Assembly: GCA_001803815.1 (NCBI GenBank)
Contig: MHEL01000086.1
Coordinates: forward strand, 1 to 8,631
Direction: 5' to 3'
DNA from: Nitrospirae bacterium RBG_19FT_COMBO_42_15
GTDB taxonomy: Bacteria > Nitrospirota > CAKKRA01 > 9FT-COMBO-42-15
Length of the DNA: 8,631 nt
The translations under genes were made by a program, and so were the position numbers. Below the pieces are notes generated by a model. The model was not told where the DNA came from, ran no database searches, and worked only from the letters and a program-made list of their open reading frames with translations. This document shows, piece by piece, positions 1 to 4,575 of the stretch (positions are counted from its first letter, which is position 1; each line of letters begins with the position of its first letter).

Positions 1-357
1 AAGGATATCATTGTCTGCGGACACTCAAAATGCGGGGCAATGCAGGAATTGAGCCATGAAGATGGACTGCATGATATGCCGCATCTGAAGGATTGGTTAA
101 AGATTGCATTGCCTGTAAAGGATATTGTTAATAAATTATATTCCAATATTAATAGACCATCTAACATTGAAATAATCTTGGCAAAAGAAAATGTACTTGC
201 TCAATTAAAGAATATTCAAACATATCCATTTGTGGCAGAGGCATTGAAAAAAGGGGCTGTCCATTTACATGGATGGTATTATAATATAACAAAGGGAGAC
301 ATATACTCCTACAACCCTGAGACAGATGTTTTTGAAAAGCTTGTTTATAAAAAATGA
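1..357 (+). CDS. Beta-class carbonic anhydrase, C-terminal part (5' end outside window)
   Basis: This reading frame is open from the first base of the window and ends at TGA 355-357, leaving 118 residues. The visible start contains CGHSKCGAM, where the His and second Cys (residues 8 and 11 of the fragment) match the H-x2-C zinc-ligand pair of beta-carbonic anhydrases; the other zinc Cys and the Asp-Arg dyad would lie upstream, outside the window. The C-terminal part, with VHLHGWYYNITKGDIYSY, is the usual final strand region of the family (a hydrophobic strand, then GW-Y-I-GD/E). Family knowledge: a cytoplasmic zinc enzyme that interconverts CO2 and bicarbonate. The first in-window ATG (position 40) lies after the zinc motif, so it is an internal Met and not the start. 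The mechanosensitive channel gene follows after 13 bases, so the two may be co-transcribed. Family assignment is firm; physiological role is not determinable here. Confidence 0.9.
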   Translation, partial: KDIIVCGHSKCGAMQELSHEDGLHDMPHLKDWLKIALPVKDIVNKLYSNINRPSNIEIILAKENVLAQLKNIQTYPFVAEALKKGAVHLHGWYYNITKGDIYSYNPETDVFEKLVYKK

Positions 358-360
358 TTA

Positions 361-366
361 AAGAGG
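361..366 (+). promoter_or_regulatory. Ribosome binding site of the mscS-family gene
   Basis: AAGAGG lies four bases before ATG 371. The purine-rich core is clear but the spacing is short, which supports the ATG at 371 as the start. Confidence 0.5.
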
Positions 367-370
367 TAAA

Positions 371-1414
371 ATGGATATTAATCTGGAAAGAATATTTATT
401 CCGGCAGCTACTGCCCTTATTGTTGCATCTCTCCTAATCATAGTGCGGGGCATTGCCTTAAGATTTTTTTATAAATGGGCAGAAAAGAGAGATACTAAGG
501 TTGATGACATAATAATAAAATCATTAAGAATACCCTCTATTTACTGGTGTATAGCTATAGGACTCTATATAGGCATCACTGTCTCAGACCTTCCTGACAA
601 ATATGTTTTTTATTTCAGCAAAGCAATACATGTTATCGTCATATTTTCTATTACGATTGCCACAGCAAATTTATCTGGAAAGATATTTACAAATTATATA
701 CAAAAGACAGAGCTGCCTATCCCAACAACAGGCCTTGCATACGGGATATTAAAGGGGACAATCATTGTAATCGGCATACTCATAGTCCTCACAGTCCTCG
801 GCATCTCTATTACTCCCCTGCTTACAGCCCTCGGCGTCGGCGGCCTTGCAGTCGCCCTTGCGCTTCAGGATACACTGGCTAATCTATTTGCAGGCATACA
901 TATACTTGTGGAGAAATCTCTGAGGGTAGGGGACTTTATTAAACTTGAGACAGGCCAGGAAGGGTATGTTGATGACATTACATGGAGGACAACAAGAATC
1001 AGGATGCTGCCAAATAATATGGTTGTGATTCCTAACAGCAGACTCGCCCAGAGCATAGTTACGAATTATTATCTTCCTGAAAAGAGGATGTCTCTATTAA
1101 TATCCATAGGTGTAAGTTATTCATCTGACCCTGAAAAGGTTGAAAAGATACTTGTTGAGGAGGCGAAGAAGGCTGTTGGAGAAATCCCAGGACTGCTCGG
1201 CGAGCCAGAGCCATTTGTAAGATTTATACCCGGTTTTGGCGAGAGCTCCCTTGATTTTACGCTGATATGCCAGGTAAAGGAGTTTGTTGACCAGTATCTT
1301 GCACAGCATGAGCTGAGAAAAAGGATATTTAAGAGGTTCAGGGATGAAGGCATAGAGATACCATTCCCGCACAGGACAGTCTATCTCAGGGAGGAAAAGG
1401 ATTGGAATAAATAA
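371..1414 (+). CDS. MscS-family small-conductance mechanosensitive channel
   Basis: The 347-residue protein should be a heptameric inner-membrane channel that opens under membrane tension and releases solutes on hypo-osmotic shock. Hydrophobic segments are near residues 9-31, 55-73, 79-101 and 125-147, followed by the Gly/Ala-rich pore helix at about 150-178 (LTALGVGGLAVALALQ, then DTLANLFAGI). This pore signature leads straight into the beta domain (EKSLRVGDFI, PNS at 221-223) and the cytoplasmic alpha/beta domain, ending with IPFPHRTVYLRE (329-341). With about five membrane segments it resembles the YnaI-like subgroup more than the three-helix E. coli MscS; this is a judgement from hydrophobicity by eye. 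It starts 13 bases after the carbonic anhydrase stop and ends in tandem TAA stops. It lies upstream of trehalose genes, which suggests an osmotic role. A seven-codon relic of a second copy of its 3' end appears at 2658-2678. Confidence 0.93.
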   Translation: MDINLERIFIPAATALIVASLLIIVRGIALRFFYKWAEKRDTKVDDIIIKSLRIPSIYWCIAIGLYIGITVSDLPDKYVFYFSKAIHVIVIFSITIATANLSGKIFTNYIQKTELPIPTTGLAYGILKGTIIVIGILIVLTVLGISITPLLTALGVGGLAVALALQDTLANLFAGIHILVEKSLRVGDFIKLETGQEGYVDDITWRTTRIRMLPNNMVVIPNSRLAQSIVTNYYLPEKRMSLLISIGVSYSSDPEKVEKILVEEAKKAVGEIPGLLGEPEPFVRFIPGFGESSLDFTLICQVKEFVDQYLAQHELRKRIFKRFRDEGIEIPFPHRTVYLREEKDWNK

Positions 1415-1422
1415 TAAGGCGA

Positions 1423-1463
1423 CTTGATCTTCAAGGTTTATAGAGGTTTCTAAACAGCCTCTA
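1423..1463. promoter_or_regulatory. Two short inverted repeats in the 70-base gap upstream of the prohibitin-like gene
   Basis: The first dyad is CTTGA-TCT-TCAAG (1423-1435, perfect 5-base arms). The second is TAGAGG-N11-CCTCTA (1441-1463, perfect 6-base arms). Neither is followed by a T tract, so a classical intrinsic terminator is not supported. They could be an operator, an mRNA hairpin that sets relative expression of the two genes, or chance. No convincing -35/-10 pair was found in the gap. This is the longest non-coding gap in the window apart from the possible relic region before the DUF5752-type gene. Confidence 0.3.
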
Positions 1464-1470
1464 AATTAAA

Positions 1471-1476
1471 AGGAGG
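1471..1476 (+). promoter_or_regulatory. Strong ribosome binding site of the prohibitin-like gene
   Basis: AGGAGG lies eight bases before ATG 1485, close to ideal spacing. It is the strongest Shine-Dalgarno sequence in the window and fixes the start of the SPFH gene. Confidence 0.75.
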
Positions 1477-1484
1477 GTAGTGTA

Positions 1485-2348
1485 ATGGATGAAAGAGATG
1501 TTTACAAGGCAAAGGAGGCAATGCAGTCTGCAATGAAGAAAGTCCCTATGAGGGCAGCTCTGATTATTGGAGCAATTCTGTTCTTTTTTCTGTTTTTAAA
1601 TCCATGGGTTCAGGTTGGGGCAGGTCAAAGAGGGATTGTCCTTAATTTTGGCGCTGTTCAGAAGGATGTGCTTGGAGAAGGGCTGCATTTCAGGATACCT
1701 ATAATGCAAAACATTGCCATAATGGATGTCAAGGTTCAGAAATCTTTAACCAATGCCGCTGCTTCATCGTCTGATCTTCAGGAAGTGAGTTCAGAGGTTG
1801 CGCTTAACTATCATATCATACCTGATAAGGCAAATGTTGTCTATCAGTCCATTGGCATACAATTTAAAGAGCGAATCATAGACCCTGCTGTGCAGGAGGT
1901 GGTAAAGGCTGTAACAGCCAAGTACACAGCAGAAGAGCTTATCACAAAAAGGCCGGCGGTAAGCGAGGCAATGAGGGCAAACCTTGCTGAAAGACTTTTG
2001 GAGCACAACATAGCAGTTGACGCATTTTCTATCGTAGGTTTCAGCTTTTCCAAGATATTTATGGAAGCCATTGAGTCAAAGCAGACAGCAGAACAGCTTG
2101 CGCTAAAGGCAAAGAGAGACCTGGACAGGATAAAGATAGAGGCAGAGCAGAAGATTACAGCAGCCAAGGCAGAGGCAGAGTCCTTGAGGCTGCAGAGGGC
2201 AAATATTTCACTGGATCTTATAGAGCTTAGAAAGGTAGAGGCTAATCTCAAGGCTATAGATAAATGGAACGGGATACTTCCGCAGGTTACAGGCGGCGGA
2301 GCAGTGCCATTTATAGGTGTTGGAGATATACAAAAGAAAAACAAATAA
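1485..2348 (+). CDS. Prohibitin-family (SPFH domain) membrane protein
   Basis: This 287-residue protein has a short basic N-terminal segment and one membrane helix at about residues 22-40 (RAALIIGAILFFFLFL). An SPFH/band-7 domain follows at about 45-190, with the family-typical QRGIVLNFGAV and GEGLHFRIPI stretches. A charged, Ala/Glu/Lys-rich helix (about 195-258) should form the coiled coil. The tail IDKWNGILPQVTGGGAVPFI is the characteristic C-terminus of bacterial and mitochondrial prohibitins and sets it apart from flotillins and HflK/HflC. Family knowledge: SPFH proteins form ring- or cage-like membrane assemblies that scaffold microdomains and modulate membrane proteases such as FtsH. 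No FtsH or second SPFH partner is encoded in the window. A strong Shine-Dalgarno sequence and a 70-base gap suggest expression partly separate from mscS. The membrane zinc-ribbon gene follows after 24 bases. A function in the trehalose cluster is not evident. Confidence 0.9.
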   Translation: MDERDVYKAKEAMQSAMKKVPMRAALIIGAILFFFLFLNPWVQVGAGQRGIVLNFGAVQKDVLGEGLHFRIPIMQNIAIMDVKVQKSLTNAAASSSDLQEVSSEVALNYHIIPDKANVVYQSIGIQFKERIIDPAVQEVVKAVTAKYTAEELITKRPAVSEAMRANLAERLLEHNIAVDAFSIVGFSFSKIFMEAIESKQTAEQLALKAKRDLDRIKIEAEQKITAAKAEAESLRLQRANISLDLIELRKVEANLKAIDKWNGILPQVTGGGAVPFIGVGDIQKKNK

Positions 2349-2372
2349 TCATAAGAAAGTAGAGAATCCAAT

Positions 2373-2648
2373 TTGTTTAGATATGTTATTCTGCTTATTA
2401 TTGCAGGCATTGTAGGGAGCATTATAGCTGCAAGAAAAGGGCGCAGCCCGGTGTGGTGGTTTATACTATGCAGCCTTGTCCCTTTGCTTATTGTTGTTAT
2501 TGCAGCGCTTCCGCCTCTGGCATCTAAAGGATATACCAAAAAGTGCCCTTACTGCGCAGAGATTATTAAAGAAGAGGCGATAGTTTGCAAACATTGTGGT
2601 AAGGAGCAGCCCATAGAGATGGTCAAGGGGGACTATGATATAAAATAA
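2373..2648 (+). CDS. Small membrane protein with two helices and a C-terminal zinc ribbon
   Basis: The 91-residue protein is read from TTG 2373, because no in-frame ATG exists near the N-terminus. Upstream AGAGAA is only a weak ribosome site, so the exact start is uncertain. Hydrophobic helices lie at about residues 3-20 and 27-49, separated by the charged turn ARKGRSPVWW. The cytoplasmic tail carries two CxxC knuckles, C58-P-Y-C61 and C72-K-H-C75, in KKCPYCAEIIKEEAIVCKHC, a canonical rubredoxin-like zinc ribbon. Many small bacterial membrane proteins share this architecture, and their function is generally unknown; partner binding or metal sensing is possible but not shown. It follows the prohibitin-like gene by 24 bases and is probably co-transcribed with it. 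In the same reading frame just beyond its TAA lies the short mscS-like relic, which is not part of this protein. Confidence 0.8.
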   Translation: MFRYVILLIIAGIVGSIIAARKGRSPVWWFILCSLVPLLIVVIAALPPLASKGYTKKCPYCAEIIKEEAIVCKHCGKEQPIEMVKGDYDIK

Positions 2649-2654
2649 GAATTA

Positions 2655-2684
2655 AATCGGACTGTTTATCTCAGAGAATAATAA
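2655..2684 (+). pseudogene. Relic of the 3' end of a second mscS-like gene
   Basis: Read from 2655 this stretch gives N-R-T-V-Y-L-R-E followed by two TAA stops. RTVYLRE is identical to residues 335-341 of the intact MscS protein in the window, and there too tandem TAA stops and GG follow shortly after. Of the seven shared codons, five differ and all differences are synonymous (CGG/AGG, ACT/ACA, GTT/GTC, AGA/AGG, GAA/GAG). Nothing clearly MscS-like is seen upstream of it. The simplest reading is a remnant of a diverged mscS copy whose body was deleted or replaced. The match is short, so confidence is moderate. Confidence 0.5.
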
Positions 2685-2689
2685 GGGAG
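2684..2689 (+). promoter_or_regulatory. Ribosome binding site of the DUF5752-type gene
   Basis: AGGGAG lies six bases before ATG 2696, with a further AAAGG directly against the start codon. This supports the ATG at 2696 as the start. Confidence 0.6.
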
Positions 2690-2695
2690 AAAAGG

Positions 2696-3361
2696 ATGGC
2701 TGAAATAAAGGCCTTTGAGTTTAAACAATGCGTAAATATCCTTAAATCAACAGGCAGGAAGGCAGGGAATCTTCACGATCTCAGGGATGCTATATCCAAA
2801 ATCAGCGATAAATCTATTATCCATCACACTTATCACTATTTTCTGAAAGTGCATGTATTTGAATACACAAATGACTTTGCACACTGGACAGGCGAGAGCC
2901 TTGAAGAGAGGGCGCTGTCTGAACACCTTTCAAATATTGACCCATATGGATTTGAAAATGTCAAAGATTTGAGAAACGAGCTTTTGAATGTAATTGATAA
3001 TTATCTTAAACAGTTCCCTGAGCCGAGGGCTGCAATGCATGACGATGAATTTTACTTTAATGAAACCATAACCCTTATATTCCATGCCAATGTAAGGGCA
3101 GGCAACCTTGCAGAATTCCTTCTCGGAATCAGGCATGTAGACCCTGCTTCCATATATTATCATTTCTATGAGGCAAGGGCGCGCCTGAAAAACAGGGCAG
3201 ATGATTTCTCAACATGGATAGAGGACAGCCTCAAAAAAGATGGTTTGGCTGAGAGGATAAGGGCGATTGACCCTTTTATGCACAATATAGAAGGGATAAG
3301 GGGGCATATTGTAATGGCAGTTGAGGAAGAGGTAAAGAATGATATGGAGCTTATACGATAA
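2696..3361 (+). CDS. DUF5752-type protein, two internal helical repeats, linked to trehalose genes
   Basis: The 221-residue protein has no signal peptide or membrane helix and should be cytoplasmic and mostly helical. I recognise it as resembling the DUF5752 family, which I recall next to trehalose-type glycosyltransferases in other bacteria; a profile search would settle this. It is an internal duplication. Repeat 1 (about residues 21-104) and repeat 2 (about 133-214) share AGNL, a buried SI-hh-Y helix, a DF-x2-W-x3-SL block (DFAHWTGESL versus DFSTWIEDSL), an A-E then IDP block (SNIDPYGFENV versus RAIDPFMHNIEG), and a final amphipathic helix. The conserved His, Trp and Asp are not arranged as any catalytic site I know. 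Its stop overlaps the start of the TreT-type gene by one base (TAATG), indicating translational coupling and a shared job. A structural or regulatory partner of TreT or of the synthase is plausible but unproven. Confidence 0.8.
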   Translation: MAEIKAFEFKQCVNILKSTGRKAGNLHDLRDAISKISDKSIIHHTYHYFLKVHVFEYTNDFAHWTGESLEERALSEHLSNIDPYGFENVKDLRNELLNVIDNYLKQFPEPRAAMHDDEFYFNETITLIFHANVRAGNLAEFLLGIRHVDPASIYYHFYEARARLKNRADDFSTWIEDSLKKDGLAERIRAIDPFMHNIEGIRGHIVMAVEEEVKNDMELIR

Positions 3362-4215
3362 TGATAGAGCAGTATTCAGGCATATCCCCAAAGGGAGATT
3401 TAATACTCTTGCAAAAGCTCGGAGAAAGGCTTAAAGATAAAACCTTTCTCCATATAAACTCAACCCGAGAAGGCGGCGGCGTGGCAGAGATACTTCAGAG
3501 GATGTTGCCTTTGATCAAGGAGCTTGGCGTCAATGTCAGGTGGGAGATTATAGAAGGGGACAAAAGGTTTTTTGATATTACAAAAAGGATTCACAATGCA
3601 CTTCAGGGAAGTCCTGAAAAAATTAGCGATGATATGTGGGATTATCACTTAGAGGTGAATAGAAAAAATTCGCAAAAATTGAATTTTGAAGCAGATGCAG
3701 TTTTTATCCACGACCCGCAACCTGCGCCGTTAATCAATTTTAAGAAGGGCGGGAAATGGCTATGGAGGTGCCACATAGATTTATCAAATCCTATCAAAGA
3801 TGTTTGCGGCTATCTTATGCAATACTGCGAGAAATTTGACTCTGCCATATTTTCAGTAGCAAGATTTACCCGCGCTATGCCTGTAGATGAATTTATAATC
3901 CCGCCATCCATTGACCCAATGAGCGAAAAGAACAAGACTCTGCCAGATGATGAGGTCAGGAAGATTATGGAGAGGCTCAAGATACCGCTTGACAGGCCTG
4001 TAATCCTCCAGATATCAAGGTTTGACAGATTCAAAGACCCTATTGGCGTTGTCAATGCCTACAGGATGGTAAAGAAATATAATGACTGCGTACTTGTGCT
4101 TGCTGGAAGCCCTGCATCAGACGACCCTGAAGGCGAGGCTGTATTGAATGAGGTAAGAGAATATGCAAAGGAAGACCCTGATATATATATTGATGCTGCC
4201 GCCATTCAGCGATAA
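3361..4215 (+). CDS. treT: Trehalose glycosyltransferring synthase-type GT4 enzyme, N-terminal part (frameshifted gene)
   Basis: This is the first 277 genuine residues of a TreT-type glycosyltransferase, followed by seven out-of-frame residues (DAAAIQR) and TAA. Family knowledge: TreT joins NDP-glucose and glucose to give trehalose, reversibly. Visible motifs are the N-terminal loop INSTREGGGVAEIL (32-45), FIHDPQPAPLI (115-125), WRCHIDLSNP (135-144), PPSIDP (181-186), and the start of the second Rossmann domain PVILQISRFDRFKDPIGV (213-230). The acceptor domain is therefore complete, but the C-terminal donor-binding part is in another frame (see 4163-4570). Frame is lost in the (AT)5 tract at 4181-4190. 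The start ATG overlaps the upstream stop by one base. With one AT restored the gene would encode about 403 residues, close to the family length of roughly 400-415. As given, this half alone should be inactive. Confidence 0.85.
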   Translation: MIEQYSGISPKGDLILLQKLGERLKDKTFLHINSTREGGGVAEILQRMLPLIKELGVNVRWEIIEGDKRFFDITKRIHNALQGSPEKISDDMWDYHLEVNRKNSQKLNFEADAVFIHDPQPAPLINFKKGGKWLWRCHIDLSNPIKDVCGYLMQYCEKFDSAIFSVARFTRAMPVDEFIIPPSIDPMSEKNKTLPDDEVRKIMERLKIPLDRPVILQISRFDRFKDPIGVVNAYRMVKKYNDCVLVLAGSPASDDPEGEAVLNEVREYAKEDPDIYIDAAAIQR

Positions 4216-4570
4216 GGAGATAAACGGCCTTCAGCAGGCGGCAACTGTAGTTTTGCAGAAGTCTTTGAAAGAGGGCTTTGGCCTTACAGTTTCAGAGGCC
4301 ATGTGGAAGGGCAAGCCTGTTATAGGAGGCGCTGTAGGCGGCATCCCGTTACAGATACTGCATGGCGCAACTGGTTTTCTCGTCCATTCAGTTGAAGGCG
4401 CTGCATTTAGGATAAGGCAGTTTTTAAACAATCCTGAGATGGCAAAGAGGATGGGCGATGCGGGCAGGGAATATGTAAGAACAAACTTTCTGATAACAAG
4501 ACAGATAAGAGATTATCTTTCTGTATGGTATTATCTAAATAATAATAAGAAGGGCGCGTTGGAGCTGTAA
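4163..4570 (+). CDS. treT: Trehalose glycosyltransferring synthase-type GT4 enzyme, C-terminal part (frameshifted gene)
   Basis: This frame holds the missing donor-binding half of the enzyme above. Family-like sequence begins at about TTG 4190 (LMLPPFSDKEINGLQQA) and runs through KSLKEGFGLTVSEAMWKGKP, whose E-x7-E pair binds the nucleotide-sugar in GT4 enzymes. VGGIPLQI and GATGFLV follow, then the terminal helix region VRTNFLITRQIRDYL. The first nine residues from ATG 4163 (MQRKTLIYI) are the shifted reading of upstream codons and not native. GAGG at 4150-4153 sits nine bases before that ATG, so internal initiation of a fragment cannot be excluded. A lone half would lack the acceptor domain. 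The stop lies five bases before the synthase/phosphatase gene. Gene identity is secure; whether the break exists in the organism or only in the assembly is open. Confidence 0.82.
   Translation: MQRKTLIYILMLPPFSDKEINGLQQAATVVLQKSLKEGFGLTVSEAMWKGKPVIGGAVGGIPLQILHGATGFLVHSVEGAAFRIRQFLNNPEMAKRMGDAGREYVRTNFLITRQIRDYLSVWYYLNNNKKGALEL
4180..4192 (+). other. treT: Frameshift site: (AT)5 tract inside treT
   Basis: G(AT)5TG spans 4180-4192. Read in the upstream frame it gives D-I-Y-I-D and then nonsense to TAA 4213. Adding one AT unit gives D-I-Y-I-L-M-L-P-P-F-S-D, which joins both halves and matches the conserved DI-x-x-L-x-LPP pattern I know from bacterial TreT-like proteins. Dinucleotide tracts slip readily, so a two-base contraction in the genome, in a subpopulation, or in the sequence data explains it. 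Confidence 0.75.
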
Positions 4571-4575
4571 TATTC

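Noticed and set aside
1441..1463. Intrinsic terminator after mscS
   Set aside because: The stem is only six bases with an 11-base loop and is followed by AATTAAAAGG, not a T tract.
1844..2539. Long 231-codon open frame on the minus strand across the prohibitin and zinc-ribbon genes
   Set aside because: It is antisense to two well-supported genes, its product is low-complexity Ser/Ala/Ile-rich with no recognisable domain, and its openness follows from the codon use of the plus-strand genes.
4180..4215. Programmed ribosomal frameshift in treT
   Set aside because: There is no classical slippery heptamer, and the shift needed (-2 or +1) is rare. Adding one AT restores the family sequence exactly, so a dinucleotide contraction is simpler. 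Not formally excluded.
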